From: Flavobacterium sp. 102
Lineage (GTDB): Bacteria > Bacteroidota > Bacteroidia > Flavobacteriales > Flavobacteriaceae
Direction: 5' to 3'
Assembly: GCF_003634615.1 (NCBI RefSeq)
Contig: NZ_RBKX01000001.1
Span: 3,658,001 to 3,722,000, forward strand
Length of the DNA stretch: 64,000 bases
Positions 23,281 through 30,452 of the stretch are shown here, piece after piece. The position numbers were made by a program, and so were the translations under genes. The first letter of the stretch is position 1, and every line of letters starts with the position of its first letter. The notes beneath the pieces are model-generated. The model had not been told where the DNA came from. It searched no databases and was given only the letters and a program-made list of their open reading frames with translations.

Positions 23281-23345
23281 TAAATTTATTTCTCTTCAGC
23301 TGTTGAGATACTGATAGAAATCATTCAAAAAAATGATTTAAAACA
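23281..23345 (-). promoter_or_regulatory. Paired CRP/FNR-type operators and -7 box of the third BON gene
   Basis: TGATagaaATCA (23312-23323) and a one-mismatch TGATttaaAACA (23334-23345), centres 22 bp apart. On the minus strand TAAATTTA (23281-23288), one mismatch to TAnnTTTG, is centred 33 bp from the nearer palindrome. Confidence 0.65.
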
Positions 23346-23414
23346 TGTTTACCTTAGGTTAATCTATACCAATACCCTCCCAAATAAGAATCCAAATACT
23401 TTTTTTTAAATATT

Positions 23415-23454
23415 AACAGTTGTTTGACGAGAGCCAAAAAAGTAAACAACTGTT
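23415..23454. repeat. Perfect 11-bp inverted repeat upstream of the receiver-CRP gene
   Basis: AACAGTTGTTT (23415-23425) and AAACAACTGTT (23444-23454) separated by 18 bp. The second arm ends 27 bp before the TATATTTG box. It could be a protein-binding site or a hairpin; no T tract follows, so it is not a standard terminator. Confidence 0.6.
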
Positions 23455-23480
23455 TTATAACAATTTATATCATATTTATA

Positions 23481-23488
23481 TATATTTG
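23481..23488 (+). promoter_or_regulatory. -7 box of the receiver-CRP gene
   Basis: TATATTTG, about 90 bp before the ATG. No TGATN4ATCA pair is found at the expected distance, so this gene does not seem to belong to the paired-operator set. Confidence 0.5.
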
Positions 23489-23580
23489 TTATAGCATATA
23501 ATAAACAAAACACAAAATAGGGATTTTGCCTCATTCTCTATTTTAATTGCTTAACCAATAGTATTGTAATCCTTTCTATT

Positions 23581-24630
23581 ATGAATAAGATACTCGTTAT
23601 TGAAGACAATTTTGAAATGAGGGATAATATTACCGAAATCCTACAATTGTCAAACTATGAGGTCTATTCTGCAGCCAATGGCAGAAAAGGGGTAGAAATG
23701 GCATTGAAACATTTACCCGATGTGATTTTGTGTGACATTATGATGGATGAATTAGATGGCTATGGCGTGCTACTAATGTTAGGCAAACATCCTGAAACGA
23801 GTACCATTCCTTTTATATTTATAACGGCGAAAACCCAAAAACAAGATTTGCGAAAAGGGATGGAAATGGGTGCTGATGATTATCTGATGAAACCCTTTGA
23901 TGATGTGGAATTATTAAATGCTATAGAAACCCGCTTAAAGAAAAGAGGGTTACAAAAAGATTTTTACAGCAAATCTATAGACCAAATGCAGGCGTTGGCT
24001 ACCGCGACAAAAGGACTTCCTGAATTAAAAAAAATTATTGACGACCGAAAGTTGCGCATTGTTCGTAAAAAGCAGGTTCTTTATTATGAAGGAGACAAAG
24101 TAACCGGCATTTATTTAATCCATAAAGGAAAAATTAAAACTACAAAAATTGCAGATGATGACCGCGAACTTACTACCGGCATCTATGATATCGATCAATT
24201 TGTTGGTGCTAATATTCTATTTTCCAGCGAACATTATATAGACAATGCGACGGCACTCGAAGAATGCTCACTTAGTTTCTTCCCTATACAGGAACTCGAA
24301 AAACTAATCAGTCAGTATCCTGATGTAGCCGGTAAATTTATCAAGATACTGTCTAATGAAGTTGGTGATAAAGAAGAGCAATTGCTACAAATGGCCTATT
24401 CTTCTGTTCGCAAAAGAATTGCCGAATCTTTGTTGAGTTATCACAAACAACACTGTACTAATGGGGAAAGCATCAATCTAACTCGTTATGAAATAGCCAA
24501 TTTATCAGGAACAGCTCCTGAAACGGTCAGTCGTACTTTAACTGATTTTGAAAACGAAGGGCTTATTGATAAAAACCGCAATGAGTTGGTATTACTCAAT
24601 CCACAAAAACTAAGCGGTTTAAGAAATTAA
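23581..24630 (+). CDS. Response regulator fused to CRP/FNR-type DNA-binding protein
   Basis: A 349-residue protein: receiver domain (1-120; acidic pocket IEDN, phospho-acceptor Asp52 in LCDIMMDELDG, Lys in LMKPFD), a cyclic-nucleotide-binding fold (about 155-270; EGDKVTGIYLIHKGKIK), and a CRP-type wHTH (about 285-349; LTRYEIANLSGTAPETVSRTL). The recognition helix has E-x-x-S-R like FNR (ETISR), which reads TGAT half sites. The Cys pattern of oxygen-sensing FNR is absent, so phosphorylation and not an Fe-S cluster is the likely input. It is the best local candidate to bind the TGATN4ATCA pairs across this cluster. Confidence 0.9.
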   Translation: MNKILVIEDNFEMRDNITEILQLSNYEVYSAANGRKGVEMALKHLPDVILCDIMMDELDGYGVLLMLGKHPETSTIPFIFITAKTQKQDLRKGMEMGADDYLMKPFDDVELLNAIETRLKKRGLQKDFYSKSIDQMQALATATKGLPELKKIIDDRKLRIVRKKQVLYYEGDKVTGIYLIHKGKIKTTKIADDDRELTTGIYDIDQFVGANILFSSEHYIDNATALEECSLSFFPIQELEKLISQYPDVAGKFIKILSNEVGDKEEQLLQMAYSSVRKRIAESLLSYHKQHCTNGESINLTRYEIANLSGTAPETVSRTLTDFENEGLIDKNRNELVLLNPQKLSGLRN

Positions 24631-24674
24631 GCCACAAAACCTATCTTTTTTCTTTTTTTTGGTTATCAAACTCG

Positions 24675-24739
24675 TGATACAAATCAACAATTGTAATGAT
24701 TTGCATCACCTATTATGCTGTTACTACGTTCTAAATTTG
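24675..24739 (+). promoter_or_regulatory. Paired CRP/FNR-type operators and -7 box of the hsp20 gene
   Basis: TGATacaaATCA (24675-24686) and TGATttgcATCA (24697-24708), centres 22 bp apart, then TAAATTTG (24732-24739), a full TAnnTTTG match centred exactly 33 bp downstream. Expected leader about 33 nt. Confidence 0.8.
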
Positions 24740-24778
24740 GCTTATTAAATTATTTGTTTAATTATAAATCAAATCAAT

Positions 24779-25234
24779 ATGACACTAGTAGCAACAAAAA
24801 AAAGAAACGGAAGATTGTTTCCTAAATTTATGGATGATTTCTTCAACAATGATCGATTTTTATTGGATTTCAACGGTGCATTTCCGGAAGTAAATTTCCA
24901 AAATGTTTTGCCAGAAGCCAATATCGTTGAAAACAAAAAAGAGTACCAAATTGAGTTAGCGGCACCCGGACTTGATAAAAAAGATTTCAATATTGAAATA
25001 AAAAACGGTATGTTAACCATTAGTGCCGAAAAAGAAGCCGAGACCAAAAGTGAAGATAAAAATTACCTCTCCAGAGAGTTTTCTTATAGTTCTCTTTATC
25101 GTTCTTTTGTTTTGCCCGACAACTTAGTAGCAGACAAAATTGATGCTAAGTATGAGAACGGTGTGTTAAAACTGAAACTACCCAAAAGTGAAGTCAGCAT
25201 TGCTGAACCTGTTAAACACATCAAAGTGAACTAA
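24779..25234 (+). CDS. Small heat shock protein, Hsp20 family
   Basis: A 151-residue protein with the alpha-crystallin domain from about residue 45: IVENKKEYQIELAAPGLDKKDF, GMLTISAEKE, and YENGVLKLKLPK, followed by a short C-terminal tail. The N-terminal arm begins MTLVATKKRNGRLFPKFMDDFF. These ATP-independent holdases bind unfolding proteins under stress. A second Hsp20 gene is cut by the right end of the window. This copy is under the paired CRP/FNR-type operators and ends at a strong terminator, so it is monocistronic. Confidence 0.92.
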   Translation: MTLVATKKRNGRLFPKFMDDFFNNDRFLLDFNGAFPEVNFQNVLPEANIVENKKEYQIELAAPGLDKKDFNIEIKNGMLTISAEKEAETKSEDKNYLSREFSYSSLYRSFVLPDNLVADKIDAKYENGVLKLKLPKSEVSIAEPVKHIKVN

Positions 25235-25250
25235 CTCAGGTTTACAACTG

Positions 25251-25279
25251 AAAACCCTGCCAAAGCAGGGTTTTTTTTG
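25251..25279 (+). terminator. Terminator after hsp20
   Basis: AACCCTGC and GCAGGGTT around CAAA, then eight or more T. Confidence 0.88.
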
Positions 25280-25339
25280 TTCCTATCCTAACTCATTTAA
25301 TAAAAGCAGTCAGATTTGTTATCGACCTGTTTCATCTTC

Positions 25340-25792
25340 TTAAACAGTCCGGTGCATTTCAACAATAATTTGAGGTATTATAGTAATCTCAGGCTTCAGC
25401 ATATTACTGATAATGCAGGATTTTGCCGAAACATCAAGTACTTTTAATCCTTTTCCACTATCGTGGCTATTACTAACCGTAATTGTGGGATGAATTGTAA
25501 TCTGAATTGCGTTTAACTTTCCTTCGGTTCTCTCCAGGAATAAGGTGGCAGTACAATCAAAACGAATAAACTTCATTCTCATTTTCTCAGCTACAGCTAA
25601 AAAAGTAGTCATAAAACAGCTGCTTACCGCTCCCGCTAATAAATGTTCGGGAGACCATAAACCAGCGATTCCTTTTGCAAATTCAGGTGGTGTGGCGACT
25701 TCGATTACGTTATTTAAAACCGGAGAGCTGATTTCACCTACTCTGCTTTCTTTCCAGGTGGTTTTTACTTGATAGGACAATATATTTTCCAT
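25340..25792 (-). CDS. OsmC family peroxiredoxin-like protein
   Basis: A 150-residue OsmC/Ohr-type protein: the EVATPPEFAKGIAGLWSPEHLLAGAVSSCFMTTFLAVAE segment has the Cys in the first helix and the late Cys in VSAKSCIISNML, the two redox cysteines of the family. OsmC proteins reduce organic hydroperoxides. It is the last gene of the minus-strand run starting with the universal stress gene at 27544, 69 nt after the small gene before it. Confidence 0.88.
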   Translation of the reverse strand: MENILSYQVKTTWKESRVGEISSPVLNNVIEVATPPEFAKGIAGLWSPEHLLAGAVSSCFMTTFLAVAEKMRMKFIRFDCTATLFLERTEGKLNAIQITIHPTITVSNSHDSGKGLKVLDVSAKSCIISNMLKPEITIIPQIIVEMHRTV

Positions 25793-25861
25793 AACCGATA
25801 AATCATTTTAAAGATTAATGGTATTGCTGTTTGAGGTTCACAAGAACATCGAATACAATTG

Positions 25862-26050
25862 TCATTGCTCTATATGTGGCAATAGCAGTAAAGGCATAGT
25901 ACTGCCCTTTTTGAGTTTTTCAGCAAGCTTTGCCGGCATTTTGTGACAAGCGCAGTTTTTGGCATGTTCAATGTGCCAAGCAAGCCTCTTTTCTTCTGTC
26001 GGTTTTTTTGGCATAGGATTCGCTTTATGCCATTCTTTGTTTAGTTTCAT
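25862..26050 (-). CDS. Small His/Cys-containing protein of unknown function
   Basis: A 62-residue protein. The centre, WHIEHAKNCACHKMPAKLAEKL, has Cys-Ala-Cys-His plus two His, enough to bind a metal. The ending is hydrophobic (MPLLLLPHI). Its ATG at 26050 overlaps the stop of the upstream membrane protein gene by 4 nt (ATGA type), good evidence for a real, translationally coupled gene. I recognise no family. Confidence 0.6.
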   Translation of the reverse strand: MKLNKEWHKANPMPKKPTEEKRLAWHIEHAKNCACHKMPAKLAEKLKKGSTMPLLLLPHIEQ

Positions 26051-26670
26051 AATACGATATTTAAATTAGCTTTGGTACTTACTCTAAAGAAAAATGCGAT
26101 TTCAATCATTGCCATAGTAAAAGAAATAATCCAAACTACACCTGCAAAATAAAATAAGGGATAAAAGAAGGAGAATATTAGTATCGGCACCAAAATAACT
26201 ATCCACAATAATGCCTGATAAATCCACCTATTTCCTTTAAGTGCAACTGCAAGAAACAAGGCCGATAAACTGATAAAAAAATAAGTCAGTGCATCAATAG
26301 CAATTAGAAAGTCATAGCGATCAAACAAGCCGTTATAAGAGCCCAGATTTCCTTGCAACATGTCTTCAAAAGGCATGGCAAATTGCATAATATATAACAT
26401 GACTATTTGACTACAATAAATTGTGGCAATACATAAGGCTATTAATGTCCATATTTTATTTTCTCTGCCCACACTATAATGCAGACTTACTACAATGAGT
26501 AAAAAAATTGGCGCCAATAAGAGCGGTGGCCAAAAAATCAATAGCGATTCTTTAATTCCTGAAATAAAATTCATATCCGTCAATGCTTGCAATAAACCGT
26601 AGACAAAAACTAATGCTATAGCTACAGCAGCTGACCAAAACCCAATTTTATGCGGTATATTTTTATTCAT
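26047..26670 (-). CDS. Polytopic membrane protein
   Basis: The ATG at 26670 (MNKNIPHKIGFWSAAVAIAL) is preferred; the frame extends upstream to 26802 but that part overlaps the universal stress gene. The 207-residue protein has about six membrane helices and few charges. It lies 28 nt after the universal stress gene and overlaps the next gene by 4 nt, so it belongs to a four-gene stress operon (USP, this gene, small His/Cys protein, OsmC). Function unknown. Confidence 0.7.
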   Translation of the reverse strand: MNKNIPHKIGFWSAAVAIALVFVYGLLQALTDMNFISGIKESLLIFWPPLLLAPIFLLIVVSLHYSVGRENKIWTLIALCIATIYCSQIVMLYIMQFAMPFEDMLQGNLGSYNGLFDRYDFLIAIDALTYFFISLSALFLAVALKGNRWIYQALLWIVILVPILIFSFFYPLFYFAGVVWIISFTMAMIEIAFFFRVSTKANLNIVL

Positions 26671-26698
26671 AATTTCTAATTTAGGAGCATAGTGTTTG

Positions 26699-27544
26699 TT
26701 ATTCTTCTTTCTGAGTTTCACAAATAGATAAAACCGGGATTTCTGTATGAAAAGCCAAGGTTTTTGATAAACTGTAGTGAAATAACTTTTCAAAAAAGCC
26801 ATAGTGATGTGTAGATAAGGTAATCCAATCTATTTTATGTAATTCGATAAAATCGGTTATGGTTCCTTCAACATCATTACTGGTTAAATGATAAAAGTTG
26901 ACCTCACTTTTAGGTCTTATTTTTTTCCATTCGGTGCTAAACTTTCTGTCCTGTCCTTTATCAATCTCTGACACCTGGAGGACATCTACCTGTGCCCCGA
27001 ATAACAGTGCCAAATTGTGCACCTTTCTAAGCATGTGGAGTTGTGACAAGTCATACTCCGTAAGGAAGAGAATTTTTTTAAGAGGTTTATAACTACACGT
27101 TTCCGGTATGGCTAAGACGGGAACCTTACTGTTGTTCATTATTTTTTGGGTTATAGTTCCCAAAAACACTTCTTTTAATCCGGTGGCTCCTTTAGTACCC
27201 ATTACAATAAAATCAACCTTCTCTTCTTCAGCAACTTTTAGGATTGTTGTTTCGGTGTCTCCTTCTTTTAAAGCATGGCGAACTATTACGCGTCCTAATT
27301 GTTCTTTTTCGGCAATAGCTCTCAATTTAGGCACTTCATCTTTGAAGTTTTCAAACTGTTCCCATTCAGTAATTTCATAATGCTCCAAAATAAAATCTCG
27401 GTAATCAACATAGGGTATAGTCATAACATCATATACATGCAACGTTATGATTTCAGCACCCATTTTTTTGGCCAAATGCAAGGCAAATTGATAAGCATTT
27501 AAAGATGTTCCGGAAAAGTCAACAGGAAAGAGAATTTTTTTCAT
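26699..27544 (-). CDS. Tandem universal stress protein (UspA domain x2)
   Basis: The start is the ATG at 27544 (MKKILFPVDFSGTSLNAYQFAL); the open frame runs further up but passes through the promoter. The first Usp domain (1-150) carries GTKGATGLKEVFLGTITQKI, the ATP-type glycine motif; the second (about 155-281) lacks it (STHHYGFFEKLFHYSLSKTL). Same architecture as the gene at 14667. First gene of a four-gene minus-strand operon under the operator pair 27600-27633, with a leader of about 18 nt. Confidence 0.88.
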   Translation of the reverse strand: MKKILFPVDFSGTSLNAYQFALHLAKKMGAEIITLHVYDVMTIPYVDYRDFILEHYEITEWEQFENFKDEVPKLRAIAEKEQLGRVIVRHALKEGDTETTILKVAEEEKVDFIVMGTKGATGLKEVFLGTITQKIMNNSKVPVLAIPETCSYKPLKKILFLTEYDLSQLHMLRKVHNLALLFGAQVDVLQVSEIDKGQDRKFSTEWKKIRPKSEVNFYHLTSNDVEGTITDFIELHKIDWITLSTHHYGFFEKLFHYSLSKTLAFHTEIPVLSICETQKEE

Positions 27545-27568
27545 GACAGATGGTCTTAGGATTCCAGT

Positions 27569-27664
27569 CAAAACTAACCTAAATGAATCACTGAAATAGT
27601 GATACATATCAAGTGTTACTGTGATTAAAATCAAGTAAACCCATCCTAAAATTTAAGACTTTTG
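27569..27664. promoter_or_regulatory. Divergent promoter with paired CRP/FNR-type operators
   Basis: TGATacatATCA (27600-27611) and TGATtaaaATCA (27622-27633), centres 22 bp apart. Minus strand: TAGTTTTG (27569-27576), centred 33 bp from the nearer palindrome, drives the universal stress operon. Plus strand: GACTTTTG (27657-27664), one mismatch to TAnnTTTG, at the same 33 bp, points to the gene at 27692. Confidence 0.78.
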
Positions 27665-27691
27665 ATTGAGTATCTATAATAAAACTAAATC

Positions 27692-28186
27692 ATGAAATCT
27701 ATCACTAAAAACAGTTCTTTACTACTTGTTCTCTTTATGTTAGCCTATACTTGTGCTAAAGAAGATTCCACCAGTGATACGGAAGAAATAATTATTGATA
27801 AAGACGAGGTGACTTTTGAGCATAAAAAAACCGTTGCTACTGCCACTGCTGAATGGAAAAAGTTTAACACTACTGCGGAAAAGTTATTGGCCATTACAGT
27901 TAGCAATTTAAAGTCATTATCCGTCATGAGGGAGAAAACCTTGATTGTTGATGAACAAGAATCTTTGTTCTTACTATACACACAAAGTAAAAATCAATAC
28001 AATGAACTTAAAAGTCGTCTGACGAGAGAAAATCTCTCTTTTAAGAAAGATATCCATAATTATAACAATCAAACCGAATACAGATATCGGGTGTTTAAAA
28101 ATCAGTTCCTTACCGACATCTTGGAATTAAATAACAATATGGAAGATATACTTGAGGAAATACAGGCAGGTCCGATGCTACCGTGA
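27692..28186 (+). CDS. Secreted or lipid-anchored helical protein of unknown function
   Basis: A 164-residue protein with an N-terminal signal (MKSITKNSSLLLVLFMLAYTCAKEDS); the LAYTC segment is a reasonable lipobox. The mature part is acidic at first, then a long Lys/Glu/Asn-rich helix with coiled-coil character (ESLFLLYTQSKNQYNELKSRL, and NNNMEDILEEI near the end). No family recognised. It shares the operator region with the divergent universal stress operon and precedes the transporter gene by 63 nt. Confidence 0.7.
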   Translation: MKSITKNSSLLLVLFMLAYTCAKEDSTSDTEEIIIDKDEVTFEHKKTVATATAEWKKFNTTAEKLLAITVSNLKSLSVMREKTLIVDEQESLFLLYTQSKNQYNELKSRLTRENLSFKKDIHNYNNQTEYRYRVFKNQFLTDILELNNNMEDILEEIQAGPMLP

Positions 28187-28249
28187 TTAAAAAAAAGAGT
28201 GCAAAATTTAAAGGCTTAAACCTTTGGAATATAACAAACAGAAATAGAC

Positions 28250-29713
28250 ATGCCCGCCTTTTATAAGACCTACAAAAAAGAGATCGGTTTAACAATGGGT
28301 GTATTGCTTAGTATGGCATGCTTTATTTCCAATCCGTTTGAAGTTACTTACAAGGCCAATCAGGTTCTTGCCATTGCTATTCTAATGATTATTTGGTGGA
28401 TTTTTGAGGCCATTCCTATGTCGATGGTGGCGTTGCTTCCGCTCCTTTTATTTCCTTTATTAAATATAATCCCTTTAAAAGAAATAGCTTATCATTATGC
28501 CGATCCTATTGTTTTTCTTTTTATGGGTGGCTTTTTCATTGCCATTGCCATTGAAAAATGGAATTTGAACAAAAGAATAGCCTTGAGTATCATTGGGATT
28601 ACCGGCACTAATGGTAATAGTATTATACTCGGATTTATTATGGCAACAGGAGCACTAAGTTTGTGGTTGAGCAACACGGCTACAACCATGATGATGTTTC
28701 CGGTAGCCCTATCAGTCATTCAGCTGGTTAAAACCCATAATAAAGATGAAAAAAGCACCTCTAACTTTTCTTTGTCGCTCCTGTTTTCAATTGCCTATGC
28801 CTCTAACTTTGCTGTAGGGACTATCATTGCCACGCCTCCCAATGTAGCCTATGTTGGTTATATCAAAGACCGGTTTGGTTACACCATTAATTTTGTTGAT
28901 TGGCTGCTTTTATTTATGCCACTAACTTTACTTTTGTTATTATTGCTTTATTGGTTTATTGTAAAGATTTTATATCCAAATAACATTAAGCACAGCAAAG
29001 AAGCAACCATTGCTATAAAGACTGCTCAAAAGGATTTAGGAAGTATTAGTGTGCCTGAAAAAAGAGTGTTGTTGCTATTTGCTATTACTGTATTCTTATG
29101 GATAACAAAAGATTTTCTTAACAAGGCTCAGGATTATTTGCTATTGGATGACACTAACATTAGTATGTTGGGTGCCCTCCTTTTGTTTTTAGTCCCTTCG
29201 GGGAATAAAGGCCGACGTTTTCCTGAAAGATTGATGGCATGGCCTGACGCTCGCCATATGGCATGGGATATTTTACTGCTTATTGGCGGAGGAATAGCAT
29301 TGGCTAATGCTTTGGAGACTTCTCAATTGATACACCAATTCGGTTTTGGTCTGGCTGACTATACCAGCAACAATCTGTTTATAATCATATTAATGGTAAC
29401 TGCGATTACTGTCTTTTTAAGTGAAATCATGAGTAATATTGCCATCGTACTTATTCTATCACCTATAGTGACTACGATGGCATTGGCATTAAATATCAAT
29501 CCTCTGTTTTTGGGCATCCCAATGACTTTGAGCGCCAGTTGTGCCTGTATGCTTCCGATGGGAACCCCACCAAATGCTATTATTTTTGCTAAAGGTCATA
29601 TAAAAATTGAGCATATGATTGTAACCGGGCTTTTCTTTAATATCATTTGCATTTTGCTCATCACTGTATTTTGCTGGTTCTTTTTGCCAAAAGTAATGGA
29701 TTTTCCATTATAG
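28250..29713 (+). CDS. DASS/SLC13 family sodium-coupled anion transporter
   Basis: A 487-residue protein with about 11-12 membrane helices. The family marks are the early WWIFEAIPMSMVALLPLLLFP, the Ser-Asn-Thr motif in SLWLSNTATTMMMFP, and its second-half counterpart SEIMSNIAIVLIL, with MLPMGTPPNAIIFA near the end. Both SNT/SNx sites that bind sodium and the carboxylate are present. The family moves C4-dicarboxylates, citrate or sulfate; which one cannot be told. A dicarboxylate importer would suit the fermentation genes in this cluster. Confidence 0.88.
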   Translation: MPAFYKTYKKEIGLTMGVLLSMACFISNPFEVTYKANQVLAIAILMIIWWIFEAIPMSMVALLPLLLFPLLNIIPLKEIAYHYADPIVFLFMGGFFIAIAIEKWNLNKRIALSIIGITGTNGNSIILGFIMATGALSLWLSNTATTMMMFPVALSVIQLVKTHNKDEKSTSNFSLSLLFSIAYASNFAVGTIIATPPNVAYVGYIKDRFGYTINFVDWLLLFMPLTLLLLLLLYWFIVKILYPNNIKHSKEATIAIKTAQKDLGSISVPEKRVLLLFAITVFLWITKDFLNKAQDYLLLDDTNISMLGALLLFLVPSGNKGRRFPERLMAWPDARHMAWDILLLIGGGIALANALETSQLIHQFGFGLADYTSNNLFIIILMVTAITVFLSEIMSNIAIVLILSPIVTTMALALNINPLFLGIPMTLSASCACMLPMGTPPNAIIFAKGHIKIEHMIVTGLFFNIICILLITVFCWFFLPKVMDFPL

Positions 29714-29943
29714 AGTTAGTATCAATTTATTACAAAAGTGAGTGAATTAGAGTTATCGATGTTCAGCGACTGCTGCAAAAACGCTAAAGTTATTAAAAGT
29801 TTTTACCAGTCTTAAAAACAGTAATCATGAATAATGAGTCAGTTGTGCTCTTTGAGTCATTGACATCTGATTGTTATCGGGATTGACTGACAGTATGTGG
29901 ACGATTGGGTTCTGCAATAATGAGGGTTTTCGACCCTACGGCA

Positions 29944-29961
29944 TCCCGATAGCTATCGGGA
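29944..29961. repeat. Perfect 18-bp palindrome
   Basis: TCCCGATAGCTATCGGGA in the gene-free stretch 29714-30452. GC-rich palindromes of this kind are dispersed in Flavobacterium-like genomes; function unknown. Confidence 0.6.
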
Positions 29962-30003
29962 CAGGATAAACTAGCTCAGTGCAGGTTAAGCTTAGGGTGA
30001 CCC

Positions 30004-30152
30004 CGCTCCCGCACGAATCCTTTCGTGTGGCTTCTAAAATACCAACCCACAGCTGACCGGTTCCCAAAACCTGTCAAGTGTACTATTTTCTCCAAAAACC
30101 AACTTTCCAGCATTTCCAAGCCTTCCCAGCCCGCAAACGAGCTTCGGACTCT
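30004..30152 (+). repeat. Dispersed intergenic repeat, copy A
   Basis: About 150 bp related to 31328-31475: both run from a CGCAC...CCTTTC-TGTGGCTTCTAAAA start through CCCAAAACCTGTCA, TCCAAAAACCAACTTTCCAG and CCAAGCCTTCCCAGC to a GAGCTTCGGA end. It lies before the lipoprotein gene at 30453. Confidence 0.75.
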
Positions 30153-30288
30153 CGAGAAAAGACTTCGGACTTACGAGAACAGTCATCGGAGGCATACGAA
30201 CACACTTCGGACTTCTACAAACGGGCTTCGGAAGGCTTCAACTGGTTATCGGACGGTTTCAAACGAGCTTCGGAGGGTTAAGAAGGGT
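30142..30288 (+). repeat. Seven tandem 21-bp degenerate repeats
   Basis: CTTCGG-type cores (CTTCGG, CATCGG or TATCGG) start at 30142, 30163, 30184, 30205, 30226, 30247 and 30268, an exact 21-bp period. In one frame they spell heptads such as ASDSREK and TSDLREQ, but the frame has no start signal or context of a gene. Confidence 0.8.
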
Positions 30289-30452
30289 CTGCTGACGGCG
30301 ACAAAAGCCCTTCCCTTCGACTGTCGCTCAGGGTGACAAATTGTGCAGTTGGATTGTTTTTAGTTTTGAAAGAGACTTATTTTCAAAAACAATTGTTTAT
30401 ATCATTTTCTTTTATATTTTTAACAAAATATTATAAATCTAAATCTTATCAA

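Noticed and set aside
23312..23345. Operators acting on the plus-strand receiver-CRP gene
   Set aside because: No TAnnTTTG box lies 33 bp from the pair on the plus strand, and that gene's own box is at 23481, with no palindromes at the right distance.
30078..30281. An open frame encoding heptad repeats (ASDSREK, TSDLREQ and so on) as a small protein
   Set aside because: It coincides with a degenerate DNA repeat of 21-bp period, has no lipobox, signal or promoter, and copy B of the element breaks the frame. Kept as a repeat.
30142..30288. CRISPR array
   Set aside because: The unit is 21 bp including the variable part; there are no spacers of normal size and no cas genes nearby.
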